64,000 bases of DNA from Gemmatimonadota bacterium (lineage in GTDB: Bacteria; Latescibacterota; UBA2968; GCA-2709665), in assembly GCA_028874335.1 (NCBI GenBank), contig JAPPJY010000017.1, forward strand, positions 62,001 to 126,000. Direction: 5' to 3'. A model generated the notes under the pieces. That model made no database searches. It was given only the letters and a program-made list of their open reading frames with translations, and was not told the origin of the DNA. Each line of letters starts with the position of its first letter. The first letter of the stretch is position 1. Positions 17,696 to 26,755 of this stretch are shown piece after piece. The position numbers and the translations under genes were made by a program.

Positions 17696-18652
17696 GTGTC
17701 CACTCTCCTCGACATCCGTAATCTGAAGACGTACTTCTATCGCCGCGACGGCGTGGTGCGGGCGGTGGACGGGATTTCGTACGAGGTTGGGGAAAGGGAG
17801 AGCGTGGGAGTCGTCGGGGAAAGCGGCAGCGGCAAGAGCGTCAGCATGCTGTCCGTTGTGAGACTGATCGGGGGGCGTGGAAAGATCGAGGCCGGCGAGG
17901 TGGTCTTCGAGGGACGGAATCTGCTCCAGCTGGACGAGAGTGCGCTTCAGGAAATTCGCGGCAACGACATCGGGTTCATCTTTCAGAATCCCCAGACGTC
18001 ACTCAACCCCACGATGCGCAGCGGTCCGCAGATCGCAGAACCCGTTTTGTGGCACGGTCGGGCCGACAGGAAGCGTTCGTTCGAGCGCGCCGTTTCTCTG
18101 CTGGAAGAGGTGGGCATACCCGCGCCGGCGTCGCGTTACCGCAACTACCCGTTCGAACTGTCGGGCGGGATGAAGCAGCGCGTGATGATCGCCATGGCGC
18201 TGAGCTGCGAGCCGAAGCTGATGATCGCCGACGAACCCACCACGGCGCTGGACGTCACCACTCAGGCGCAGATCATGGATCTGTTGAACAGGATGAAGGC
18301 GTCCTACGGCATGTCCACCGTGCTGATTACGCACGATTTCGGCCTGGCCGTGGAGTTCAGCGACAGGATCGTCGTCATGTACGCGGGCACGGTTGCCGAA
18401 ATCGCGCCCGTCCGTGATTTTCTGAATTCCCCCAGGCACCCGTACTCCATCGGGCTGCTGGAAAACGCGAAGATGGTCCGGGGGCGTCTGGATACCATCC
18501 CCGGGCAACCGCCTGACATGACCCGGCCGCCTTCCGGTTGCCGCTTCCATCCGCGCTGCCCACGCGCGACAGACCGGTGCCGTGAGGAGCACCCCGGAGT
18601 GACCCGGATATCCGACGACCACGCCGTCTACTGCTGGCATTATGACGCGTGA
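17696..18652 (+). CDS. ABC transporter ATP-binding protein, DppD/OppD type
   Basis: About 318 residues. Walker A GESGSGKS, Q-loop FIFQNPQTSLNP, signature LSGGMKQRV, Walker B LMIADEPTTALD and the switch histidine in LITHDFG are all present. The C-terminal extension has the oligopeptide-ATPase cysteine motif (CRFHPRCPRATDRC), which in related proteins binds an Fe-S cluster or stabilises the dimer. I chose the GTG at 17696, spaced correctly from GCGAGG; a TTG five codons upstream (17681) is the alternative. The partner ATPase gene is 2.6 kb further on, separated by a gene on the other strand. Confidence 0.92.
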   Translation: MSTLLDIRNLKTYFYRRDGVVRAVDGISYEVGERESVGVVGESGSGKSVSMLSVVRLIGGRGKIEAGEVVFEGRNLLQLDESALQEIRGNDIGFIFQNPQTSLNPTMRSGPQIAEPVLWHGRADRKRSFERAVSLLEEVGIPAPASRYRNYPFELSGGMKQRVMIAMALSCEPKLMIADEPTTALDVTTQAQIMDLLNRMKASYGMSTVLITHDFGLAVEFSDRIVVMYAGTVAEIAPVRDFLNSPRHPYSIGLLENAKMVRGRLDTIPGQPPDMTRPPSGCRFHPRCPRATDRCREEHPGVTRISDDHAVYCWHYDA

Positions 18653-18660
18653 TGGCGTTA

Positions 18661-20988
18661 TCAAAAATCATTTAGCAACCCGGCCCGGTCCGCGTAGTCG
18701 AAGAATCGAAGCAGATCGCGCCAGATGACGCTGATGGAGTCGCCTGTCGCGCGGACGACCTCGCAGCCGAATCTCGTCTTTTCGAAATGACCGACGGACG
18801 GGAAGGTCGAAATCATATTCATTTCCATGTCACGCAGACCGGCGTGCACGTACTTCTCGTCACCGGTGAGTTCCCACGCGTAGCCGATACTTTCCCGGAG
18901 GGCGGAAAAACCGATGTAGCTCATCGGCGTCTCGTTTCCCGGCATGGACAGATAGAGGCCTTCCGGCGTGCGAACGTCCTCGCTTGCCAGAAAGTCGCAC
19001 AACCTCAGGAACGAGTCCATGCTGAGGGGATTTCCGAAGGTCTGATAGTGGTATGCCAGCCCGGTGGCGGCGATGCTCCCCATCACCGCCTGCTGGTAGG
19101 GGATGGGGCCCCAGCCGCCGCTGCAGCCGCCGTTGGGTTCCAGCGGGTCCGGTCCCTCGGTAAAAGAAGCCGCAATCGTCTCCGCAACCTCCGCGTACCG
19201 CTCTTCCTCCGTTGCCCGATACACGCTGCACAGTGCGATCAACGGCCACCCCCGGTCCCGTGCGCCGCGCCGCCCGCCGCCGCCCGCCACCTTCCTGCAG
19301 ATCAGATCCGCCACGCCACGCGCGGATTCCAGCGCCGGCGTATACCCGCAATAATAGTAGTAGGACAGAAAGCCCTCCGCCCACATGTGCGAGAGGTGGC
19401 AGTTGGGCTTCCCGTCCGCCCCGACGTGGTAGGCGCCATGGGAGGTCCATCCGCCCTGTTCGTCGAAGTGATCGTCGAAGTGGATGATGTCCAGGTCCAT
19501 CACGTGCCGGATCGCGGATTCGAAGGCGTCGAGATAGAGGTAATTGCCGGTACGAACAAGCTGGAGATACACGGTCTGGCCGAAGTCGTGCTCACAGTTG
19601 GCCATGAAATCCAGACGTCCCCAGGATGCGCTCATCAGCTGCTCGTAGTCGCCGTAGTCCATCATCCCCAGGCGCCGGTCGTATCCGAGGAATTGCTCGA
19701 ATTCCAGGCGGAACTTCTGTTCGATTCCCCGGTATTTCTCCGGCTGATAGCGGAACACGGGCCCGATCGCCCCGGAGTCGATAAACCAGTCCGGAGAAGA
19801 GAAAACCACGGGAAACTGATACGCGAAGTGCCAGTCCGCCAGCCGCGCATTGGCGGCGCCCGCCGTGTACGCCCGCAGCTTGACCTGATGCGACTTGGCC
19901 TGTCCCTGGAAGATCGCGAGCGGACCCGCCGCCTCGGGCCAGAGATCCAGGACGATTTTTTCGGCGTCCGCGGAAAACCCCTTGGGCCACTGCTGGACGA
20001 ACTTCCGGACCGAGGCCGCGACCCCGCCTTCGCCGTCCCCCGCGGAAACCCACCCGTGCGACCGGCCGATCTGCGTCTCGCCGTCGTCCACGTCGGCGTC
20101 GATCATGGCGTCGTACATGGCCGTACGCGGGGCGTCGGTCAGCAGCCCGCGTATCGGCCTGGCCGACGTGATCAGGCCCTCGTTCCCCACCGTGGCGATG
20201 GGACAGGTCGCGAATTCGTTTGCGCCGCCGACGGCGTGTTCCACGACTAGCCGCACTGCGCGCAACTGCCGCAGGCGCGGACTTTCCAGGTCCACGCTCG
20301 GGGTACCGATCCCCTGGGCCAGTTTCCGCCGTTCCGGAACGTCCCGGTAGGGCTCGTCGTGGATGAACTGGTACTCCACCTCCAGGTCCTCGGCGCCCGC
20401 GAATACCGTAATCCGGAAAACGAGTGAAAACAGCTTTCGACCGGCCTCGTCACGGTGCGTGCCCTTCCTGCTTACCACCAGCATCTTTCCGGTGGATCTC
20501 TCGATGCGGGGTTCCCCATCCAGACAGCTCGAGAATGCGACGCCCGCTTCGTTTTCGATCTGTGCGCTGACCGACCGGATACAGGCCCTGTCTCTCCTGC
20601 TGCAGTCGACCAGAAACGCCTTTCCGGAAGCGGGAAGCACAAATCGCAGAACGCCGTTGTCGACCTCGATTCCCGACTCGGTTTCTGAAACCGTAATCCC
20701 GGGACCCGTATCGGGTTCCGGCGAGTCGTCCGCCCACGTCAGCCCATAGTGCTTCCGTCCATTGCGGTCAAAGTGTACCGGAAACTGAAGCAGCACCCAC
20801 TTCAGGGACCCGTCGGGCCATCGGGCCAACACTTCCGAAGCGAGAGGCAGGACCCGGCCGGTCTCGTCTTTCAGGGTCAGCCTCCCGGAATCCGTCAGAG
20901 ATCCCTCCGGGAACGGGAGCCCCCTGCACAGCCACTCTCCTTGGCGCGGCACCCGGATTTCATTCGCCAGCGTGATATCTACGGCCAT
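18661..20988 (-). CDS. RIFT-barrel protein, rhamnogalacturonan-lyase-like (PcRGLX/YetA type)
   Basis: 775 residues, no signal peptide. The first ~90 residues (EIRVPRQGEWLCRGLPFPEGSL ... WPDGSLKWVLLQFPV) match the N-terminal RIFT-barrel domain of the exo-rhamnogalacturonan-lyase/YetA family. A beta domain follows, then from about residue 400 a helical (alpha/alpha) barrel with YYYYCGYTPALE and GGWGPIPYQQAVMG. Such proteins cleave pectin-type disaccharides in the cytoplasm or periplasm. The gene is on the minus strand inside an otherwise plus-strand ABC transporter operon; its stop lies only eight bases from the end of the first ATPase gene. An AAAGGA ribosome-binding site precedes its ATG. Catalytic residues were not identified, so lyase activity is inferred. 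Confidence 0.75.
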   Translation of the reverse strand: MAVDITLANEIRVPRQGEWLCRGLPFPEGSLTDSGRLTLKDETGRVLPLASEVLARWPDGSLKWVLLQFPVHFDRNGRKHYGLTWADDSPEPDTGPGITVSETESGIEVDNGVLRFVLPASGKAFLVDCSRRDRACIRSVSAQIENEAGVAFSSCLDGEPRIERSTGKMLVVSRKGTHRDEAGRKLFSLVFRITVFAGAEDLEVEYQFIHDEPYRDVPERRKLAQGIGTPSVDLESPRLRQLRAVRLVVEHAVGGANEFATCPIATVGNEGLITSARPIRGLLTDAPRTAMYDAMIDADVDDGETQIGRSHGWVSAGDGEGGVAASVRKFVQQWPKGFSADAEKIVLDLWPEAAGPLAIFQGQAKSHQVKLRAYTAGAANARLADWHFAYQFPVVFSSPDWFIDSGAIGPVFRYQPEKYRGIEQKFRLEFEQFLGYDRRLGMMDYGDYEQLMSASWGRLDFMANCEHDFGQTVYLQLVRTGNYLYLDAFESAIRHVMDLDIIHFDDHFDEQGGWTSHGAYHVGADGKPNCHLSHMWAEGFLSYYYYCGYTPALESARGVADLICRKVAGGGGRRGARDRGWPLIALCSVYRATEEERYAEVAETIAASFTEGPDPLEPNGGCSGGWGPIPYQQAVMGSIAATGLAYHYQTFGNPLSMDSFLRLCDFLASEDVRTPEGLYLSMPGNETPMSYIGFSALRESIGYAWELTGDEKYVHAGLRDMEMNMISTFPSVGHFEKTRFGCEVVRATGDSISVIWRDLLRFFDYADRAGLLNDF

Positions 20989-21238
20989 GAGACGGTCCTT
21001 TCAGTATCGATCCGATGTGTGTACGCGGTCACGTCGTTCCCGGGGCGTCCGCACCCTGATTGTGCTTGCATCCGGGGGTACCCGGGCCTACTTTTCGGCG
21101 TCGTACCGGGGATGCCGGGAACAAATCGAAACGCATGAAGTTGCAGTTCCAATATACGTCGCGTTTTTTCGGGTTTCAAACCCTATTCCCGATCTCCACA
21201 CCAAAACGGCGATGCATTCACGGGCGGGACAGAACACG

Positions 21239-22198
21239 ATGCCTGAACCGTTGTTGCGGGTAGAGGACCTGAAAATGCATTTCCACCAGGGCCGGGACGT
21301 GGTGAGGGCCGTGGACGGGGTGACGTTTCAGATCCGCAGCAACCAGACCTTCGGCCTGGTTGGAGAAAGCGGCAGCGGCAAGTCGACCCTCGCCCGCGCG
21401 GTCCTGCGACTGTACGAGCCCACCGCGGGGCGGGTGTATTTCGAAGGACGGGACGTGAGGGCGCTGTCCGGCAGGGAACTGCGCGCGCTGCGGCGGAAGA
21501 TGCAGATTGTCTTTCAGGACCCGCTGGCGTCCCTGAACCCGATGATGAGCGTGGGCGCCATCGTGGGGGACGCCCTGAAAATCCACAGGGTGGGCACGAA
21601 GCGGGAACGGGAGGAAGAGGTGGGCCGGCTGCTGGACCTGGTGGGCGTGGGGCGGCGACTGGCGGACACGTTTCCACACGAGTTCTCCGGTGGGCAGCAG
21701 CAGCGCGTCGCGATCGCCCGCGCGCTGGCCCTGAAACCGCAATTCGTGATCTGCGACGAGCCGGTCTCCTCGCTGGATCTTTCCATCCAGGCGCAGATTC
21801 TGAATCTTCTGGAATCCCTGCAGGAACGCTTCGGTCTGGCGTACCTGTTCATTTCTCACGATTTGAAAGTCGTTGAACACCTCTCGGACGTCGTAGGCGT
21901 CATGTACCTGGGGAAGCTCGTGGAGGTCGGCCCGACGGAAGCGCTGTACGGGCGTCCCCGCCATCCGTATACGCAGATTCTGCTGTCGTCGGCGCCGCGT
22001 CTGGACCCGGATGCACAGTCGGAGCGGATCATCCTGGAGGGGGAGGTGCCGAGCCCCATCGATCCCCCGACGGGCTGCGCGTTTCATCCGAGGTGCCCTT
22101 ATCGCATGGACCGGTGCAGCCGGGAGACGCCGCAGCTGACGCAGGTCGAGACGGGACATCAGGCCGCGTGTTTTCTCGCGGAAGGAGGAATCGAATGA
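21239..22198 (+). CDS. ABC transporter ATP-binding protein, DppF/OppF type
   Basis: About 319 residues. Walker A GESGSGKST, Q-loop IVFQDPLASLNPMM, signature FSGGQQQRVAIARAL, Walker B FVICDEPVSSLD and H-loop FISHDLKV are intact, with the oligopeptide-type cysteine tail (CAFHPRCPYRMDRC). It is the natural partner of the ATPase gene ending at 18652. The reading frame is open far upstream, but recognisable family sequence starts at MPEPLLRVEDLKMHFHQG, so I place the start at 21239; an ATG at 21212 is possible. The 250-base divergent gap upstream should contain promoters for this gene and for the minus-strand gene, but none is obvious. Confidence 0.92.
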   Translation: MPEPLLRVEDLKMHFHQGRDVVRAVDGVTFQIRSNQTFGLVGESGSGKSTLARAVLRLYEPTAGRVYFEGRDVRALSGRELRALRRKMQIVFQDPLASLNPMMSVGAIVGDALKIHRVGTKREREEEVGRLLDLVGVGRRLADTFPHEFSGGQQQRVAIARALALKPQFVICDEPVSSLDLSIQAQILNLLESLQERFGLAYLFISHDLKVVEHLSDVVGVMYLGKLVEVGPTEALYGRPRHPYTQILLSSAPRLDPDAQSERIILEGEVPSPIDPPTGCAFHPRCPYRMDRCSRETPQLTQVETGHQAACFLAEGGIE

Positions 22199-23466
22199 AA
22201 CCGGAACGGGTTCACGTGACGTATGCGCAGCCGGAGTCGCCGCGTTTTGAGGTGGAGATGATTACGGATACGGCGGGCCACCTGCAGACCGGAGGCAGCG
22301 GCGCGAGCTGCTGGGGGTACAACCAGTCCAACATCGTCCGTTCGGGCGACGACGTCTATGCGCTGAGCTGGCGGGATGATATGACGCTGGTGGTGTTCAG
22401 GCGCGTCGGCGACGGGCGGTGGGAGGCGAGCGACCCCCTGCCTCCTGTGCCGCAGAACGGCAACCTGCTCGTTGACCGCGCCGGGCGGCTGCACGTGATC
22501 GCGGGCGAGAACGCCAGCTACCACGCCATCTTCGATCCGCCCGGACAGGTCGAGAGGTTCACGATTCAGGAATACGCCTCCGCGGACAGCCGCTTCGGCG
22601 CGTCGATCGACGCCGACCGGATCTTCGTCGCCGGCGGGCTGCCAACCATGGCCTGGTACGTGCTGGACCCGGAAACGGGCTATCGCCCGGCGGCGTCGGG
22701 CAGCGTGACACACGAGCGGAACCGCGGTTACAACTTCGTGATCCTCAACGGCTCCGAGGCGCACTCGATTTCCAGCGACGACTATTTCCTGGCGGGCGAG
22801 CAGTTTCCCAACCAGACGATAAAGCTGAGGGACCGGGAGACCGGCGAGATCAGTATGATTGAGACGCCCCGCGGCATCTACCCGGTCCTGAAGGCCTATT
22901 ATTACTACTGTCCGGACGTGTTCGAATCCCCGGAAGACTGGCGGATGACGGTTATCAGCGACGTTTCCGATACCTTCGACGGGCGCGCCAGGGGCACGAC
23001 CGATCATCAGGACCTGATGATGGATATGCAGGGGCGGGTGCACTTCACGTACTACGAAAACCGGCAGCCGGCCACCACCGTGTGGGCGGGCCGCGGGCAG
23101 GACCCCGGGAACAGCCGGCTCTACCACGCGGTCGGCGAACCCGGCGGGCCGTTCGAACACTTCTGTATGGGCAACTTCAACGGTGGCCGGATCTACCAGG
23201 GGCCGGACGGCCGGTTTCACTACTTCCTGACGCGGGGGGGCAGAGGCAACGCTGAGGGGGTCTGGTACGCCGCAGGCGAAGACGGACGCTGGGACCGGAT
23301 CAGCGAACCGGTTCAGCTGAAAATGCCGTCCCGGCTGTGGCACTTTTTTACCAACACAACGCGTGCCGGCGGAACCCATGCGCCCTTTATAGATTGCTAC
23401 TGGACGGGGCCTATCGAGCAGAACAGCAACGAAGTGTTCTACGGACGACTGACACCTCGCACGTAA
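22195..23466 (+). CDS. Conserved beta-propeller-like protein of unknown function
   Basis: 423 residues. Its ATG overlaps the ATPase stop (ATGA) behind a perfect GGAGGA site, so it is translationally coupled to the transporter. No signal peptide. The sequence has repeated short strand patterns (NLLVDRAGRLHVIAGENA, LMMDMQGRVHFTYYENR, GPDGRFHYFLTRGG), each a turn with a [D/P]-x-x-G-R dipeptide, as in BNR/sialidase-type propellers. There is no complete sialidase Asp box. Coupling to the transporter suggests a role in processing the imported compound. The fold is inferred; the function is not known. Confidence 0.6.
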   Translation: MKPERVHVTYAQPESPRFEVEMITDTAGHLQTGGSGASCWGYNQSNIVRSGDDVYALSWRDDMTLVVFRRVGDGRWEASDPLPPVPQNGNLLVDRAGRLHVIAGENASYHAIFDPPGQVERFTIQEYASADSRFGASIDADRIFVAGGLPTMAWYVLDPETGYRPAASGSVTHERNRGYNFVILNGSEAHSISSDDYFLAGEQFPNQTIKLRDRETGEISMIETPRGIYPVLKAYYYYCPDVFESPEDWRMTVISDVSDTFDGRARGTTDHQDLMMDMQGRVHFTYYENRQPATTVWAGRGQDPGNSRLYHAVGEPGGPFEHFCMGNFNGGRIYQGPDGRFHYFLTRGGRGNAEGVWYAAGEDGRWDRISEPVQLKMPSRLWHFFTNTTRAGGTHAPFIDCYWTGPIEQNSNEVFYGRLTPRT

Positions 23467-23518
23467 AATGCAGGACGCGGATTCCGGGGTCGGGCGCCGT
23501 CCGCGCCCACCGCGTCGA

Positions 23519-25003
23519 TCAATTTTCCCCAAGGCGGGACAGGTCCGCGAGGGCCGCTTCGTCCGAAGGGTCCAGCGCCAGGACGCGCTTCAGCGTGCGC
23601 CGCGCCTCATCCAGTCGTTCCGCCCGTTCGTATAGCGCCGCCGCCCGGCCGAACGCGGCGGCGGCGTCCCCGGTCCGCCCCATGGAAGCGTAGGCCCGAC
23701 CGAGGCGATCGTGCAGTTCGGGGTTTTCGGGTTGGCGCAGCGCCGCACGCTCCAGAACGTCCAGCGTGTGCGCTCTCCTGGACAGCCGCTCGAATTCCGC
23801 CAGTTCCCGTTTCCCTTCCTCGTGACGTCCCTGAAGCATGAAGGCGCGCCCCAGGCCGTAGCGCGCCCGCGCGTGATCCGGGTCCAGCGCGATCACCCGC
23901 CGGAATGCCGCCTCCGCTTCGGTCAGGCGGCCCATCCTCAGCAGAACGTCACCCATCCCGAACCAGGCGCCCGCGTGTGACGGCGCGTACCGGACGGCTT
24001 CACGATACGATTCGACGGCTTTCCGGTCCTCCCCGAGCGCGGCATATGCCTCCGCGAGGGCCGAGCGCGCGTCCGCGAAGTCGGGCGCCAGCCGGATTGC
24101 CCGCTTGAACGCCGTAACGGCCTCCGTGGTCCGACCCAGGACCATCAGCGCCCGGCCGAGCAGGAAGGGCGCGTCGGGGTTCGACGGGTCCGCTTTTTCC
24201 GCCCTCCCGAAGGCGTCGGCGGCACCGGAAGCGTTGTCTTTCGCGGCTTCGACGTCCCCCACCCCGAGCCACGCGGCGGCGGACGCGGGCTCCAGCGCGG
24301 CGGCGCGGCGATATGCATCCAACGCCGGGTCAAGGTAGCGCTGGCGTTTATAGTAAGCCGCCAGTTCCAGCCAGGCGGGCAGAAGGTCGGGTTTCAGGCC
24401 GACGGCCCGCTTCAGGGCCGTTTCACCATCCCTGCCGTTGCCGAGCTTCAGCTCGACGGCGCCCAGCCGGTAATGAAGCTCGGCGCTGCGTGGCGCCAGC
24501 GCCGCGGCCCGCCTGAATGCCGCCGCCGCCGCGGCGAGGTCGTTTCGCGCCACCGCGAGAAGACCGAGTGCCCTGTGCGCGTCCGGCAGGTGCGGCGCAA
24601 GGTCCGCCGCGCGCTGATAGGCGCGTCCCGCATCCTGCAGCCGTCCCATGCGCTGATAGACGGCGCCAAGGACGACGTGGGTGTGCCGGAAATCCGGTTC
24701 CAGACGGGAAGCGCGTTCCAGCATCTGTGAGGCGTCTTCCAGCCGGCCCATCTGCGCGCGAAGGATGCCGAAATTGTGCCAGACCTCCGCCGATTCAGGC
24801 GCCAGTTCAGCGGCCCGCGCCATTTCGCGCGACGCGTCTTCCAGCCTGCCCGCACCGGCGAGTTCCAGCCCGGCCTCCAGCGCCCGCCGCGCGGCGGGCG
24901 GCATTTCCGTTGCCGCACCGGTGACGTTCAGGAACAGCGTTGCGGCGAAGACAATCGCAAGAAATAAAGGCGCCTTCAGTACGCGCCCGCCGGCCCGCTT
25001 CAT
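23519..25003 (-). CDS. Exported TPR-repeat protein
   Basis: 494 residues. A hydrophobic N-terminus (VLKAPLFLAIVFAATLFLNVTGA) is a signal peptide or anchor. The remainder is almost entirely tetratricopeptide repeats, about a dozen units, each with the W-LG-Y-A-P spacing, for example AEVWHNFGILRAQMGRLEDA and ARYGLGRAFMLQGRHEEG. TPRs are protein-binding scaffolds; the periplasmic location is inferred. It converges with the propeller gene and faces the repeat block at 25 kb. AGGAAAGGA precedes its ATG. No partner can be named, although other TPR proteins in the window (34284) sit by outer-membrane genes. Confidence 0.85.
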   Translation of the reverse strand: MKRAGGRVLKAPLFLAIVFAATLFLNVTGAATEMPPAARRALEAGLELAGAGRLEDASREMARAAELAPESAEVWHNFGILRAQMGRLEDASQMLERASRLEPDFRHTHVVLGAVYQRMGRLQDAGRAYQRAADLAPHLPDAHRALGLLAVARNDLAAAAAAFRRAAALAPRSAELHYRLGAVELKLGNGRDGETALKRAVGLKPDLLPAWLELAAYYKRQRYLDPALDAYRRAAALEPASAAAWLGVGDVEAAKDNASGAADAFGRAEKADPSNPDAPFLLGRALMVLGRTTEAVTAFKRAIRLAPDFADARSALAEAYAALGEDRKAVESYREAVRYAPSHAGAWFGMGDVLLRMGRLTEAEAAFRRVIALDPDHARARYGLGRAFMLQGRHEEGKRELAEFERLSRRAHTLDVLERAALRQPENPELHDRLGRAYASMGRTGDAAAAFGRAAALYERAERLDEARRTLKRVLALDPSDEAALADLSRLGEN

Positions 25004-25034
25004 CAGATCGGTCCTTTCCTGTCGTCAGGAAAAA

Positions 25035-25152
25035 AGCTATCAGCGATCAGCTAAAAAACGAAAAGCAAAGGTCGAAAACCAAAGGCAAGACCAAGAGCAA
25101 CCCCTCCGCCCGGCCCCGCAGACCTCTCTCCCACCGGGAGAGAGGGAGGAAA
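25035..25152. repeat. Repeat family B with left half of family H
   Basis: B units (AAGCTATCAGCGATCAGC) are followed by a purine-rich spacer (AAAACGAAAAGCAAAGG) and the CTCTCTCCC...GGGAGAGAG hairpin. The whole 25004-26017 interval is gene-free and almost filled with repeats. Confidence 0.7.
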
Positions 25153-25185
25153 ACAAAGAAGCCATGACATGATCTTCCAATATCC

Positions 25186-25341
25186 GGAGCGAGGGCATCC
25201 CTGCCCTCGTACTTCGTGCAGCCGACCAATTTGCACACCACGAGCCTATCCTATTGCTTCCCTTCCATGCGAAAACACGTCTCGTTATACGGCCCCGGGA
25301 CCTCGCGAATCAGCCGTCGAGGGCAGGGATGCCCTCGCTCC
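25186..25341. repeat. Repeat family D, full copy with 24-bp terminal inverted repeats
   Basis: The left end at 25186-25209 (GGAGCGAGGGCATCCCTGCC, then CTCG) is the exact reverse complement of the right end at 25318-25341. The 108-base core has no reading frame. It has the layout of a MITE. No target-site duplication is obvious. Confidence 0.75.
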
Positions 25342-25368
25342 CGGGGGACCTGCCCCCAACCCTCAAAA

Positions 25369-25500
25369 CCGGGTAGACGTGAGACGGAAGAGGGTAGAGA
25401 TTGCCCGCCTTGCGAGGTTTCTTCTCGTGCCGGAGGCAAGTAGGAATAACATTCCGGGCAAGGATTTCTTCTACCGTCTAACGTCTGCCGTCTCCCCGCC
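25369..25500. repeat. Interspersed repeat family A, copy 5
   Basis: Follows the D element after 27 bases. The left arm GGGTAGACGTGAGACGG pairs with the right arm GTCTAACGTCTGCCGTC allowing mismatches. The inner stem is GCGAG/CTCGT. Confidence 0.8.
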
Positions 25501-25620
25501 TTTCGAAAAAGGGCAAGGGAAAAGAGGACGTTCTGTGGTGGCGAGATACGGATCCGTCACCGGAAAAGATACGTAAGGACCTCGAACGGGCACAGACAAA
25601 AACCATACCCACATCGAGGA

Positions 25621-25716
25621 CCTATTGCTTGCCTTCCATCCGCAACCACATCTGGAGTGACGGCACAAAGGCCTCGCGAATTCGCCGTCGAGGGCAGGGA
25701 TGCCCTCGCTCCCGGG
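25621..25716. repeat. Repeat family D, truncated copy (right end only)
   Basis: Matches the right two thirds of the D element at 25186, from CCTATTGCTT through CTCGCTCCCGGG. The right terminal repeat (25689-25712) is intact and the left one is missing. Confidence 0.7.
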
Positions 25717-25857
25717 AAAGGCAATCGCGACTTCCTGATGACCTACCGCGGGTGTGTGGTTTTTCGTTCCACCGCTCAACTTGACCTGGGCAGCAGCGGA
25801 TGCAGATCTTCGTTCAGTTGATTTAATCCGAACTATAAAACGCAGTCAATTTTCTAT

Positions 25858-25885
25858 TTGTTTTCTGTTAGCCCAGAATTATATT
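25858..25885 (+). promoter_or_regulatory. Candidate sigma-70-like promoter for the envelope block
   Basis: TTGTTT (25858-25863), 16 bases, then TATATT (25880-25885), in an AT-rich patch that stands out from the GC-rich surroundings. The next gene starts 132 bases downstream and is the first of a long plus-strand envelope gene series. The -10 matches consensus at five of six positions, the -35 only at its TTG. This bacterium's true promoter consensus is unknown. Confidence 0.35.
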
Positions 25886-26017
25886 CCGTATTGGTGAGAT
25901 GCTTCAGGGATGGCCGTCGACGGATACCTGAGGCGCTTTGTCGAATGAGGGAATCCATCTTTACAAGCAAGTATACAGGTCGAATTGTAGCCGTAGTTCG
26001 AAAGGAGGTCCGAAGTT

Positions 26018-26755
26018 ATGAAGGCAACGGGCATTCTCAGATTGGCGCTCGTCCCGGTCCTGGGTGCGTTTATTCTGTTCGGACTCGGCATCACGTCCGC
26101 TCCGCATGCGCAGGACATGCGTTACGCGCTCGGCGTCCACGGATCCATGTTGCGGCCTGCCGGGCCGCTCAAGGGTTGGTACAATATTTCGCCGGCGTTT
26201 GTCGGGCAGTTGACGTACCAGGTGTCCGACAGAACGATGACGGAAGTGGAAGTCACGTACTCGCCGCTGACGGACGCCGGTCTGTCCGACCGGCAGTTCA
26301 CCTGGCACAACGGTCTCGGGGCCGCGAACGGGTCCAGGATCAAGAGTCCCGGCGCCGAGGCGAATATGTGGATCGGCGGCATCGTGGTCAACGGATTGCG
26401 CAGTCTCAAGCCCGACCAAGTCGGGCAGAGCGTTCCGTACATTGCTGCCGGCATCGGGTTCCTGAGGTATACCCACGAGGTTTCGGGTCTGATCTGGCCG
26501 GGGCAGGTGGGCGAACAGATCAGGACGGATGCGCAGGGCATGGTGGAAACCACGGTGGACGAGGACGTGGCGCTGTCGATCAACACCGGACTGGGCTTCT
26601 ACCGGCGCACGTCCGACCAGTTCCTGGTGGATTTCAGGGTCCGCTGGAACGTATCCATGGGCGAATTGAGGCCCTACGAAGACTGGGAACTGAAGAAGAC
26701 GTTTCCGATTTTCAGTTTCAACCTGATGGTCGGCGTCAAGTACTTCATGCGATAA
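26018..26755 (+). CDS. Outer-membrane beta-barrel protein, small
   Basis: 245 residues. The signal peptide ends near residue 31 (TSAPHA|QDMRY). The mature part alternates polar and hydrophobic residues in strands (YALGVHGSMLRP, FVGQLTYQVSDRTMTEVEVTYSPL, FLVDFRVRWNVSM) and ends FNLMVGVKYFMR, an aromatic-rich last strand typical of OmpA/OmpW-type barrels. AAAGGAGG precedes the start by seven bases. The stop abuts the next gene's ATG, so the two are coupled. It could be a porin-like partner or structural barrel for the CXXCH protein that follows. Confidence 0.72.
   Translation: MKATGILRLALVPVLGAFILFGLGITSAPHAQDMRYALGVHGSMLRPAGPLKGWYNISPAFVGQLTYQVSDRTMTEVEVTYSPLTDAGLSDRQFTWHNGLGAANGSRIKSPGAEANMWIGGIVVNGLRSLKPDQVGQSVPYIAAGIGFLRYTHEVSGLIWPGQVGEQIRTDAQGMVETTVDEDVALSINTGLGFYRRTSDQFLVDFRVRWNVSMGELRPYEDWELKKTFPIFSFNLMVGVKYFMR

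Noticed and set aside
25004-26017. Insertion sequence or prophage remnant in the 1-kb gene-free block
   Set aside because: No transposase, integrase or phage gene fragment is readable; the block is accounted for by non-autonomous repeats A, B, D and the promoter region.
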